Shown piece by piece: positions 21,532 through 31,547 of a stretch of 64,000 bases of DNA; the stretch's first letter is position 1; each line of letters opens with the position of its first letter. Both the position numbers and the translations under genes were made by a program. The DNA comes from Trissonchulus latispiculum (taxonomy: Eukaryota > Nematoda > Enoplea > Enoplida > Ironidae). A model generated the notes under the pieces. The model was not told where the DNA came from. It saw only the letters and a list, made by a program, of their open reading frames with translations, and searched no databases. Location: the NCBI GenBank assembly GCA_030248195.1, contig JASAND010023014.1:1-64000 (forward strand), read 5' to 3'.

Positions 21532-22594
21532 ACTCGAAGCAGTCATGGCCGCTGGAGATAACACACCAGCTATTCTGATCAACGTGCAAGGACATTCTTT
21601 ACTGGCCATTCTGGATACGGGCGCCTCTATCTCTATCATTAGCCAGGCAGGGTTGGACCGTCTTCTCCGAGCAGGGGTAGATTTGGTGGTCCAGCGAGCA
21701 GATTCAATCCGTGCCCATACTTCTGGAAACACCCCATTGAAGATCGGGGGCAAAGTCAACTTGATTTTCCAATTTGGAAGTTTGCAATTCGGTTGGCCTT
21801 TTCATTTGGCTCCGGAATTCCACCTGGATGTCCTCATTTTAACTGATTTTATGAAGAAGTACAACTGGGATGTCCTTTTCTATCGGAATGCCCTCCATAT
21901 TAATGGCCTTGACTATAATCTGATGTCTCCGGAACAAATCCGTGCTGAATGGGAAATGGGAAACGCTCGGGGTTTTGCGGTCGTCATGGCTATTGAAGTG
22001 GTGGTTCCCCCCACCTCAGAGAAATGGGCCACAGCTCAGGTTTCCTCTCATCTGTCCGACGATTTATATTATTTTGAGCCCACGGAAACTTTTGTTTTTG
22101 ACAATAAAATTTTATCCTACGCGGGAGTCGTTACCCCTCAGGAGCAAAATTTCGATTTTTTAGTAGTGAATCCTACCAATGCTCCGGTCTCTATTCCAAA
22201 AGCGACAGTGGTTGGTACTATAGTCCCAACGGGGGACTGCCAGTCGGAACATCCAAACTTTTCGTGGCCTGTGGTGGTTACGACCGCTCGGGCAAATATA
22301 GATCCATACGTACAGGTTTGCTTTTTGTCGTGGATGAGGAGGTGGGTACCCCCCCAAGGAAAGTGGATTCATCTTTCACATATAAGTGGGCGTTTGACTC
22401 TGTTTTTGACGCCGATTTTAGGGTTTTTGCGTCTGATATCAAATTGGTGTCAACAGTGGCAAATACTGAAAATTTATCAGGAGGAACGACCTCTAAAGAG
22501 GGGGTGGATACCACCCTCCGGGCTAACTTGGGAGAGAACTTTGACCCCGGTGAACCAAAATTTCAAGAACTTCCGCAAATTCCATCAGCCCTAA
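21482..22594 (+). CDS. Aspartic protease of the giant element
   Basis: The active-site motif is intact: SLLAILDTGASISIISQ (D-T-G-A). A second beta segment (PEFHLDVLILTDFM) and the HINGLDY stretch fit a retropepsin that works as a dimer and cuts Gag-Pol. The C-terminal part (VVVPPTSEKWATAQV to VVGTIVPTGD) resembles the beta-rich segment often found between protease and reverse transcriptase in gypsy elements. Coding shifts to another frame near 22300. Confidence 0.85.
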   Translation: MREPPVGWERQTKSDLELEAVMAAGDNTPAILINVQGHSLLAILDTGASISIISQAGLDRLLRAGVDLVVQRADSIRAHTSGNTPLKIGGKVNLIFQFGSLQFGWPFHLAPEFHLDVLILTDFMKKYNWDVLFYRNALHINGLDYNLMSPEQIRAEWEMGNARGFAVVMAIEVVVPPTSEKWATAQVSSHLSDDLYYFEPTETFVFDNKILSYAGVVTPQEQNFDFLVVNPTNAPVSIPKATVVGTIVPTGDCQSEHPNFSWPVVVTTARANIDPYVQVCFLSWMRRWVPPQGKWIHLSHISGRLTLFLTPILGFLRLISNWCQQWQILKIYQEERPLKRGWIPPSGLTWERTLTPVNQNFKNFRKFHQP

Positions 22595-22791
22595 AGGGGG
22601 TTACGGCTCCTCCAGAACTCCCTTCAAGGGGGAAACTGGAAGCAAATACCCCTACGGTCTGTGAACAGCCTCCCCATAAATCGTGCATTTTATATGAATC
22701 TGATCTGTCTCCAATCAAAGGGGGTGTTCGGGATGTGCTCCCCCTGGCGCCGGTGATTTTTTCAGATCCTGTCGCGGTCGCCAAATGTTAA
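22264..22791 (+). CDS. Protease-RT connector, out-of-frame continuation
   Basis: This frame continues from the protease frame after a shift near 22300 and is rich in Pro, Gly and acidic residues, with no recognised fold. It ends at 22791, where a sharply AT-rich non-coding stretch begins. Confidence 0.4.
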   Translation: MACGGYDRSGKYRSIRTGLLFVVDEEVGTPPRKVDSSFTYKWAFDSVFDADFRVFASDIKLVSTVANTENLSGGTTSKEGVDTTLRANLGENFDPGEPKFQELPQIPSALKGVTAPPELPSRGKLEANTPTVCEQPPHKSCILYESDLSPIKGGVRDVLPLAPVIFSDPVAVAKC

Positions 22792-22796
22792 CTACC

Positions 22797-23215
22797 GGTT
22801 TACTGTCCGGTAACTAAACCGACACTTAAATGGCGGAACGATAGCAGGTTCTAAATAGTCCCTAACTAGGATGCAACTCGCTTCAAGAAAATAGAAAGAT
22901 CCTAACTAAGCTTCCCTAATTAAAAGATAAATAAGGCATGATATTTACTAAAGAACTTACGGTGGATTTAATGAACATAATAAATGGCGGAATAGCAATA
23001 TAATGAATGGCACTATTGGCCGCAACACGTACCAAAGAAATAACCAGACTGATTACATAAGCAATGAAGCTACCTTATATAAGCTAGATGGTTACTGTTT
23101 GAACTAATACATTGATCATTCACGAAACTTAAGTAAAGTAATTTGGGGCGGATTAACAGTTAGTAAAGTAGGTTTTTAACAAAGTGGAAGTTAAAAAAGT
23201 GGAAGTTTTGGTTTC
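22797..23215. other. AT-rich insertion inside pol
   Basis: Composition changes abruptly from GC-rich coding to AT-rich non-coding sequence containing GGTTTACTGTCCGGTAACTA and returns to coding-like composition near TTCCCGCGCCGG. It interrupts the connector between protease and reverse transcriptase and looks like a secondary insertion. I see no clear terminal repeats or target duplication. Confidence 0.5.
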
Positions 23216-23528
23216 CCGCGCCGGAAGAAGAGTCCTTGGCAGATGGATCCAAAGTGGGCGATACGGAGGACCCCCTGCAAGGGCTGATGTTTCCACCTAA
23301 AGAGGGGGTGGTGCCTGAAGAGATTCAGGGGCCCTCCGTCTTGGTTGTGGAGTAACGGGCGTGTGGAACGGGTCCCGGCAGGTGTGGAACTGGGAACCCA
23401 GGTTAATCTAGCACAGGAGAAGAAGATGTTCCGGAGAGCGATGGGGGAGATCCGGACCTCTCAGCAACGGAACCCGCGGAGTCGACGGAAGCAACGGAAA
23501 CATCGGACGATACCTTGCTTAAATCTTC

Positions 23529-24812
23529 ATGGTCCAAACGATTGCTCCGCGCAAGATCCACCCAGGAGAGTTTGGATATGAGAAGCCGGATTGGTCCCGG
23601 ATCCTACAGCAAAGAGGCCTAGTGGCTCCGGAGGCACCCCAGGAGTCGGGTTCAGCCTCACAGGTGCTCTCGGTGGAAGAGAAGCGCACTCTACTCAACA
23701 ACAAGATCAAATTTTTGGAATGCTGTTTGACCCGTCAAAATCAGAGACGTCTCCGGCTCATGATCCTTAATTTTCCAGACACCTGGGATGCTGCCGGAGG
23801 ATTTGGGAAAACCGAGTTAGACTACCACTATATCGAGATTGAACCAGGTAAGCGACCCATCAAATCCAGCCCAGAAGAAGATCATTGACGAAAAGCTCAC
23901 GGCCTGGCTGGAGCAAGGTTTGATTCAGCCGTCCCGGAGCCCTTGGGCCTCTCCGATTATCCTGGTGGCTAAAAAGGATGGTGATTGGCGTTTGTGCGTG
24001 GATTACCGCAAAAAAACTCCGTCACCAAACGTGACTGCTATCCTATTACCTACATCACTGGTCTTTTCGAAAGTATTTTGGGTCACTCTATATTCTCCAA
24101 GTTGGATCTTGCGTCCGGATTCCACCAGATTCCAATCTATCCGCCCGACTGTGAAAAGGCTGCCTTCATCACTCACTCCGGACTCTACGAATTCAAAGTG
24201 ATGCCGTTTGGTCTATGTAATGCTCCGAGTACTTTCCAGCGGATCATTGACAGGATAATGGAAGGATTCATCGTCTACATTGATGATGTTTTGGTGACCA
24301 GTGCCAACCAACTGGATCATCTCAAGCGACTTCTGGACGTTTTCCTGCGATGCTCCCGGGAACATGTGATCCTCAAGTTATCTAAATGCGAATTTGCCCG
24401 CAAGCAGATGGCATTCCTGGGCCATATTTTGTCCGAGTTCGGGATTGCTACGGATCCGGAGAAGATTCGTGTGGTCAAGCACTTTCCGGTGCCTAAAACG
24501 GTCAAGGATATCCAAAGTTTCCTAGGCTTGGCCGGTTACTACCGTCGTTTTGTGGCCAATTTCTCCAAAATCGCTCATCCGCTGACGGCGTTGCTGAAAA
24601 AAGACCGCGACTTTATCTGGGATGCCGCCTGTCAGGAAGCCTTTGAAATGCTGATGTACCCGGACTTCTCTAAGCCATTTACCTTGGTCACTGACGCCAG
24701 CTATTTCGGCATTGCCGCGGTCCTCCTACAGCTGGATCTGAAGGACAAATTCCATCCAATGGCATACTCCGCCCGGGCACTACAACCGGCAATTACAGTG
24801 ACATCACAGTAA
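23529..24812 (+). pseudogene. Reverse transcriptase and start of RNase H (Ty3/gypsy), frameshifted
   Basis: The order of motifs is typical of Ty3/gypsy RT: WASPIILVAKKDGDWRLCVD, then in a shifted frame KLDLASGFHQI, VMPFGLCNAPSTFQR, the catalytic YIDDVLV (Asp-Asp), FLGHILS and IQSFLGLAGYYRRFV. RNase H begins with TLVTDASYFGIAAVLLQ. The N-terminal part spans two frames (23529-23888 and 23839-24201); a one-base shift in an A7 run near 24010 moves coding to the frame starting 23985, which stops at 24812. It copies element RNA into DNA. Confidence 0.9.
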
Positions 24813-24825
24813 GAAAAATTACAGC

Positions 24826-25509
24826 GTGACGGAGTTGGAGGCTCTGGCGATCTTCTTTGGGATCTCTTACTTCCAACATTACCTGGTTCTGCACGATTTC
24901 GACGTTATTACTGATCATCAGGCCTTGGAGTATATGCTGGGGGATGCGGCCAAATCCAAAGCGGCCCAGGGTCGCATAGCTCGGTGGCGGGCCTTCCTCC
25001 GGGGGTTCCGATTTCGGGTCATCCAACGCCCGGGTATCACAAACGGAGCTGCGGATGCCCTATCCCGCAACCCTCCGATGATATCAGGTTCATTTCCAGA
25101 TCATCCGGAGATCCCGGATTTCATTGAAGCCCTTCTTGAAGCGGCTTTGGAAGAGGAAGGTCCGGAGGATGGCACATGTCGACCACCGGTCACTGCGGCC
25201 GCAGCCAGTGTTTGGAATGAGGCTTTGGCAGCAGACCCCTTCACAAAAGCTGTCATGGATTTCGTGGAATCGAAGATCATTCCGGAAGCAGGAGATTTGG
25301 CTACATTCATTCGACGATTTGCTTCTGATTACAGCGTGGAGAACGGCATCTTGTACCGTTGGCATCGGGATCTCCGGTATTTCCGCCGCAAAGAAGCTGC
25401 TCGGCTTATTGTGGTTCCGGAGGCCTGCAAAACATATGTTCTGGACGAATGCCACCAGGATCTATTGGGTGGATGTCACAAATGGAAGGAAAAACCTTTG
25501 GCTTCATGA
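24826..25509 (+). pseudogene. RNase H C-terminal part and integrase N-terminus
   Basis: After a one-base shift near 24815 the frame continues with TELEALAIFFGISYFQHYL and the ITDHQALEYML stretch of gypsy RNase H, then RWRAFLRGFRFRVIQRPGIT and ADALSRNPP, the usual junction to integrase. Near the end, ECHQDLLGGCHKWKEK supplies the His pair of the integrase zinc domain. Coding leaves this frame at an A5 run near 25495. Confidence 0.85.
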
Positions 25510-26464
25510 TTATCCGCTATTATTGGCCCACCTTGGGGGCATATGTCACCAAATACCTGGCAAACCGCCGGGCCTGTGCCGCTTATGATCCCGGACCAGT
25601 CCGCCCTCAGGCATATTTGAAGTTCTTCACTCAGGTGGAGGCTCTCTTTGAGCGTCTGAGCATGGACGTCATGCATGCTCCCACCACGAAATCAGGTAAT
25701 AGTAAAATTTTAGTGGTGGTTGATTTTTTTCTCTCGGTGGGGGTGGGCCTTAGCCATGCCTAACGAGCAAACTCTCACGATTGCCAAGGTCTTTGCTGAG
25801 AATATCATTGCAGTTCATGGTGCTCCTCAGGAGGTCATAACGGATCGCGGAACTCCTTTTTGCTCAAGCCTCATGGAAGAACTCTGTTTGCTGATGGGTA
25901 CGAAGAAAATCCGAACGACGGCCTATCATCCGGAATCTAATGGTGCGTGCGAGCGTCTCAACGGTACCCTCAAGAGTTTGCAACCGAAGTGCATGATTGC
26001 TCGGGATCAGGAATGGGATCAACTTCTGCCTTGGGTGCCTTGCATATAGGGCCACCCCCCACTCCTCTCTCGGGGAATCTCCGTACTATATTATTCACGG
26101 GCGGGACCCTCGACTATTTTCAGAAAAATTTTTGACCACTCCGGAACCTCGAGTGAAGGACTTCATGCCGACTTACTTGGACGACCTTCGGGATCGCCTG
26201 CGGTACACTCGGCGTATCCTGATGAATCATGTTGCTGCGATCCTGAAGAAACGGAAGGCCGCTTACGACGCCAAGGTCAAAGTGGTCAAGTATAAGGAAG
26301 GAATGTTGGTTTGGAAGCATGTGGCCTTCGAAGCCAGCCTTCGAAGGTCCCTTCCGGGTGCTCAAGTGCTGTCCCCTACTAACTGCCAAATCCAGTCTAC
26401 TTTGCGTGTTGGAGCTGATCCGGAGACTATCCATGTCAACCGTCTCAAACCGTTTGCGGAGTAG
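25359..26464 (+). pseudogene. Integrase (DDE) with GPY/F-type C-terminus, frameshifted
   Basis: RYYWPTLGAYVTKYLANRR follows the His pair, but the second Cys of the zinc pair appears as Tyr (ACAAYD). The catalytic core has LSMDVMHAP (first Asp), ITDRGTPF (second Asp) and ESNGACERLNGTLK (Glu). Frames change near 25730 (T run) and 26010. The C-terminal part reads KYKEGMLVWKH, and in a shifted frame FEGPFRVLK, matching the GPY/F module of gypsy integrases. No chromodomain is seen. It would insert element cDNA. Confidence 0.85.
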
Positions 26465-26937
26465 ACCCAGCTTGCGGAGTGAAATTGCTCAGGGTGATTA
26501 TGCCTTAGTTAGGGTTTTATTAACACGCATGACCCCAGCTGTACCTATTTGATCTCACATGTCTTACGTATTAACATTTGTTTTATGTCACTTCGTGTTT
26601 TACCTACGTTGTTTCTTAACTGTGTTTGCTTTTATTTTTAGGTGTTAATTTGTGTGTTACTCGCTTAATCTTAAGGCCTCTTTCCAAGATTTTGCTGTGA
26701 GTCTTTTCCTTTATTTTGTATATGGGTGTTCTTGGCTTTTCTTTGATTATTTACTAAATTCTTTTTCTTGATTCTTTAAAAAGTTCTTTTCCTCGCGCTT
26801 AATAAATTTCTTACTCTTATTTCCTTGTACATTTATACAAATTACTTCTCAAGCATTTCTACTAAATTTCTTTCTTGAGTCCACCTAAAATTCATCCAAC
26901 GTTGTTACTTTGTTTTTGTTCTTCTTTGATTCGAGCT

Positions 26938-27282
26938 ATGGTTCAAACTCTTAGTAAATTAGCACGTTCAGTGAAAGATTATGTTTTGGAGGAATCGTCT
27001 CGTGAGGCGGCGGAACTACAGAAACTACTTCGATTTCATGGGCTGTCACCTCCTAAATCGACTGCAGATTGGCAACCAGGGTTTGTTTGGCCCCAAGGTG
27101 CTCCGGAGCTCCCTCTTCGGATTGCTATGAACATGTATATGTTGCAATTCGAGGAGGAGGCGCGTGCCCGGAGAGAATTGGATAGTATGCTAGAATATGA
27201 GCACTTTGCTGCTCTTTGTGATAAAGCTCTTTACTCTATTCGGCGTGCTCATTCGTTACCCACCATTTCATCTCCGCCTTAA
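26938..27282 (+). CDS. Extra ORF A, unknown, downstream of integrase
   Basis: An uninterrupted 114-residue frame from ATG to TAA, largely helical and charged (LEESSREAAELQKLL, FEEEARARRELDSML). It has no recognised domain and no counterpart in the gag-NADAR element. A long pyrimidine-rich stretch ending GATTCGAG lies just before the ATG. Its GC-rich coding-like composition contrasts with AT-rich spacers on both sides, which supports a real gene. Confidence 0.55.
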   Translation: MVQTLSKLARSVKDYVLEESSREAAELQKLLRFHGLSPPKSTADWQPGFVWPQGAPELPLRIAMNMYMLQFEEEARARRELDSMLEYEHFAALCDKALYSIRRAHSLPTISSPP

Positions 27283-27723
27283 TATTTGTGTTTTAGGGTG
27301 TAACCCTTGTGTGCGAGATTCCATCGGGTGCCCTGTATTCTTTCGTATTCCGGGGCGAAGTAATCAGTGGGTTGAACCCAACTCTTTTCTGTTTGTTCAA
27401 AGGTACTTAATAGTTTTCATACGTACACACCTTTTCCTTGACGCAAATTATTAATATCCTAAATTTTTCTCTGGACTTAAAATTACGTTTATATTGATAC
27501 GGGATTTTTGGGGCTCTACTCCTAAGGAGAGGGTAATTCTATGTGTTCTCTTTGTTGATTGAATGTAATTGTATTGCCTGTGTTGCTTGTCTACGTGTGC
27601 ACTCTTATTGTTTAGGTCCGTCTTTCTTCTTATCTGTGGATCCTTTGGGCTCGTTCACTGGGTAACGAAATTTTTCGGGTTAGTTGTTTTTCCGTATTTT
27701 TATTTGTCTATGATTTATTGGTT

Positions 27724-28178
27724 ATGGCTAATACACAGAGTAAATTCGCTATTCGTCCGGAGGATATTCGTGTTGTTTTACCCCTGGTTTCGGCTAGGAA
27801 ATCGCGTAGGGAAAAGTACCAAGCGGTAGCCACACAGTTAGCCCGCGAAAATCCGCGAAAGCCTGGGAGGAATGGGCGGCTCAGGAGCGGAAACGACAGG
27901 CGCAGAAGGCATGGAAAGAAAAACTGGCCCGTATGATTTGGACCTCGGACCCAAATCTGCCATATCCAGTGCGTCTTGCTCCTGGTACAGTGATTAATTC
28001 CTCTTCCGAGAACATTTATAAGGAGTATAATTCGCTTTTTCACGCAGTTGTTGAAACGGACACTGTGCCAGCACGCCTTCTTCCGCGTACAGCGAATCAA
28101 CCGGAGATCACCTATGCGATCCAATATCGTGAATATATTTCACTATTTTCGGACTCGGTGGGTTCGGGTACACAATGA
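27724..28178 (+). pseudogene. Extra ORF B, unknown, one frameshift
   Basis: The first frame starts ANTQSKFAIRPEDIRVVLPL; near 27865 coding shifts by one base into a frame with a basic helix (QERKRQAQKAWKEKLARM) and then PNLPYPVRLAPGTV. In total it is about 150 residues. No family is recognised. It sits between ORF A and the long third ORF region. Confidence 0.5.
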
Positions 28179-28372
28179 CTAGGTTACATGTGCGCACTTT
28201 GTTTCTTTATGTGTCCTGTATATATGATTATATTTCTTGTTTTTGTAAATTTTTTCTTTTTTGTTTAGATTCCCATTCTTCTGGTTTGGATAGATCCTGC
28301 TCTTGCCTCTGTGCCAGGTGGTTTCTTTTCTTGGTTTTGGATAAACTTTTTCTCTTCTTTTTCCAGTTATCT

Positions 28373-30124
28373 ATGTCTGGGCGGGATTCCGGTTCACGGA
28401 AGCGAGAGTTGTCTTCTCGCTCACGACGCCGTCATCAGTCTTCCTCCGGAGCGCCTTCAGGACAGCCGGACCCGTCGTCGTCGGCTGGGCCCGCGCCTGC
28501 TCCCTACCAGTCTCCGGGTAACTATCAGACAGAAGCGCTCTCTTTGCTCTCCTATAGCACGTTGGCCTCAGACATTCGGAAGTCTGTTCCAGCGTTTGTG
28601 GAGCTGCCCCGGCAGGTGGATATACATCAACTCAACCGATACCATCATTTGATCCACGCCAAGTCCGTTTTCCCCCTCCCTCTACGGCGGGCTACCACCA
28701 TCATTCAATCCATTTATTCCCTCCATGAACATTTCCCGGCCATTTACAAGCAGGCGGTTCAGGCGGGTTTCGTGTGTTGGAATTTGGAGCCTCCATTTGG
28801 TCAGATTTGGGGGATTCCTCAGCAGGCCCTGATTACAGTGCTTGCGCTGGCGGTTCCGGAGGATCCGGTCCGTTTCCGGGATCAGCTGGATGTCCTACAT
28901 CCCACGGTGGACCCTGGGACGCCCAACAATCTGCGAATTTACCTGATTCCATTGTTCCAGCTTTTGTTCCACATCCGGTCCTGGGAATATGTGCAGGGCC
29001 TCTTGTCTTCCTTGCTCTACAACACCCCGTATGCTCTGATAGGTCTTTCGGCTCTATTAGAGTGCAGGCGGTTGATTAGATGCCTTGGGATTGACGCTAG
29101 GAACTCCATGGTGGAGTTGGGCCATCTTGGGTCATGGGTCAGGCAGAGGGCCACGGGAAAGGACTTGGTCCCTCGCGAACCGGGGGATCCTAAGGGCCCC
29201 TATCCCTGGGTGGACGATCGGACAGGAGAACTGCTCCCTCCCCCGATAAAACCCGGGCGGGGAGATCCGGGACTCCAATGGCATCAGGCGGAGGTCCTTA
29301 GATTTCCTCCACCTGCCTGCCGCCTGCCTGCTCCACCGCCCAATGCGAAGGGTACGCTCCCATTTCCAAACGCCGGGGACTTCCGGAATATTGCCTTGGA
29401 CATTCGAGACGTGGCGTTAGTGGTTCAGCTGTACATGCTGTTCGATCGGGAATTGAACCCTCAGGCCCTGCGGCAGTTTATGCTGGTCACGACGCTGTCG
29501 CAGACGTCCCATAAGAATACCATGTTCGCTTTGAAGGACTATCTGAAGACCACGCCTCTTCCTCCGGAGGGGGAGGTCAACTTGGTCAAGTTTGACGCGT
29601 TCATGGGAGCCAAAACGACGGAAGTCTGGCGGCCTCTGATCCGCTTTCCGCCTCGCAATCTGGAACGGAGTGCGATGCCGTCAAACGTCTGGATGGCCCA
29701 GGAACCTTGGGTTTCCGTTCACTTTCGGCCAAATCCTGTTTTGCGGCAGGATAAGCAGCATGCCCCTAAGCCCTCCAAGAAGGACCGACGGGCGGCGAAA
29801 GAACGAGAACAGGACGAGCGAGCGGCGGAGCGACAGCGAACGCCCCCCCTCGTCCACGTGGATCATCGCCCGGACTCGAAGCGGGTTCGCTTGGCTGGCT
29901 CCGTGGAATCTTTGGCGTCCACTAGTACCGCCCAGTTGGCTTCGGATGTTCCGGAGGTGGGGGCTCATGCTACAGTAGGCCAGGACGCTTCTTCTGGCGA
30001 GGAAGTCATACGGAAACTGATCATCGCTGAGGCACAGTTCGCTTCTGGCCCTTCCGGTGAGGGTCGGAGTGGCTTAGGGGCCCTCTGTCCCTTCCGGGCC
30101 CGCTTTGGCGGGTTCGGGGAGTGA
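28373..30124 (+). CDS. Extra ORF C, N-terminal part: large protein of unknown function
   Basis: From the ATG (MSGRDSGSRKRE) about 584 residues run without a break. A basic, Ser-rich N-terminus is followed by a mostly helical domain (residues about 60-260), a Pro-rich linker, a second helical stretch around FRNIALDIRDVALVVQLYML, and a strongly charged segment (KPSKKDRRAAKEREQDERAA) that could be a nuclear-localisation or nucleic-acid-binding region. No known domain is recognised. The pyrimidine tract and AG (TCTTCTTTTTCCAG) a few bases before the ATG look like a splice acceptor for a subgenomic mRNA. Coding continues in the frame at 30105 after a shift. Confidence 0.6.
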   Translation: MSGRDSGSRKRELSSRSRRRHQSSSGAPSGQPDPSSSAGPAPAPYQSPGNYQTEALSLLSYSTLASDIRKSVPAFVELPRQVDIHQLNRYHHLIHAKSVFPLPLRRATTIIQSIYSLHEHFPAIYKQAVQAGFVCWNLEPPFGQIWGIPQQALITVLALAVPEDPVRFRDQLDVLHPTVDPGTPNNLRIYLIPLFQLLFHIRSWEYVQGLLSSLLYNTPYALIGLSALLECRRLIRCLGIDARNSMVELGHLGSWVRQRATGKDLVPREPGDPKGPYPWVDDRTGELLPPPIKPGRGDPGLQWHQAEVLRFPPPACRLPAPPPNAKGTLPFPNAGDFRNIALDIRDVALVVQLYMLFDRELNPQALRQFMLVTTLSQTSHKNTMFALKDYLKTTPLPPEGEVNLVKFDAFMGAKTTEVWRPLIRFPPRNLERSAMPSNVWMAQEPWVSVHFRPNPVLRQDKQHAPKPSKKDRRAAKEREQDERAAERQRTPPLVHVDHRPDSKRVRLAGSVESLASTSTAQLASDVPEVGAHATVGQDASSGEEVIRKLIIAEAQFASGPSGEGRSGLGALCPFRARFGGFGE

Positions 30125-31547
30125 CCCCACCGTCTCGGGAGCGGGTCAGGAGGTCCTGGTGCGCCAGCAGCCATCGCCAACCCCGCTGCCACCAGTAAAG
30201 CCTACGCTTCGGGACCCATCTCTGGTTCCTCTCCTCCCGGAGTCGACTGAACCCAGGACTTATGACCCCCAACAGCAGCCGGAAGAGGCTAGTTTCCTTA
30301 TGCCTCAGACTTCGGGGGAGGCTGTACAGGCACAACCGTCAACTCTGCCCATCACACCTCAGCTACCCCGGCTCCGACTGCCCCTGGAACGGCTGCCGGG
30401 AACTTCTTCTGTGACCCCTACTTCCTCTGGAGGGTCCTGGCGGGCTCTCGGAGTCCAGCCTGGTGCCCTTCAGCAGTCGGTTCCGGTCACCCAGCCACAG
30501 GAGGTGGTGATGGATACTGCGTCGGTTCCGGTCACCCAGCCACAGGATACAGCAGCGGATGCTAGGCCGGTTCTGGAGTTCAACCAGCCTCTTCGGATCC
30601 CGGTTGCTCAAGGGTTGGCCATGGTACCGCATGTCGGAGAGCCGGCCTTTCGCACCTATTTCGTGGATGGACCTGTCCTGGACACTCTGAATCAGTCGGT
30701 TCAGCAAACGTATCCGCAATACGTTCAGGAGGCTCCTTCCCTGCCGATTCCGCCTGTGGTGCTACCGGGAGCGGAGCAATTGGAGGACCAGGGTTCTGGT
30801 GTCCCAATGCAGGAAGCTCCGTAGGGTAGCCCGCGTCAGGTCCCTTCGTTGGCTTCAGCTCCTGTGGTGGTGGCCTCGGCTACGGTGGATATTCTGGCGC
30901 CCATTCCATTGAACGATCAGCCGGCGGTGGTCTCAGATTCGAATTGGCGCACTATCCTGCGTACGGCTCCGCGTGCTTCAGCTCCCATGCAGGGACTTGG
31001 CACGATTCTGGGCCCGGGCCGTCTTCATTTCTCTGATTCCTTTTGGCTCCGGAGTCCCTGCGTGGAGAATCGCATGCAATTCGATCTACTTGAACATCAC
31101 GGTATCACGCAGGATCAGTTACAACAGTGGACGGGCCATCCAGCGCCCTGGTCGGCATTTGAGATGGCATTTCACACAATGACCGAGGGTAACCTACAGG
31201 TGCTGGACCTACTCCGCGTGCTGTTTCCTCAGGCCTTCGACCTCTCTCCTATTTCGGGCTTGGGCTTTCCCCCGGGCATGGACCTGGATCTGTCCATGGG
31301 CCAGCTGTTTGCCCATACTCCGGCTCCACGGTCTCGGGCGTCGGGGTCGGAGCCCGGGTTCGCTGCTGAGCGACAGCAACAGGCGGCCTCGGTGGGCAAG
31401 CAGCTGGGGGGCCGCGTCGGACGTCTGATCCCCAGCCGCGGACATCTTCTCGAGCGTCCCAAGCGGGGCCACCGTTGCCTCAACTCGTGCAGGTTCCCCC
31501 GTACGTTATGCCGGACCTGCTTCCACCGGTGGGCCCGGGAGCTATGA
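30105..31547 (+). pseudogene. ORF C middle part: Pro/Gln-rich linker and unknown domain
   Basis: One reading frame covers 30105-31547 with a single in-frame TAG at 30822-30824. The first part is Pro/Gln/Val-rich and contains a short duplicated motif, VPVTQPQ, about 15 residues apart. After the stop comes a more ordered stretch (FWLRSPCVENRMQFDLLEHH, TEGNLQVLDLLRVLFPQAF) with no recognised family. Near 31400 coding shifts to the frame that leads to the NADAR module, so the three parts appear to have been one long protein. Confidence 0.5.
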
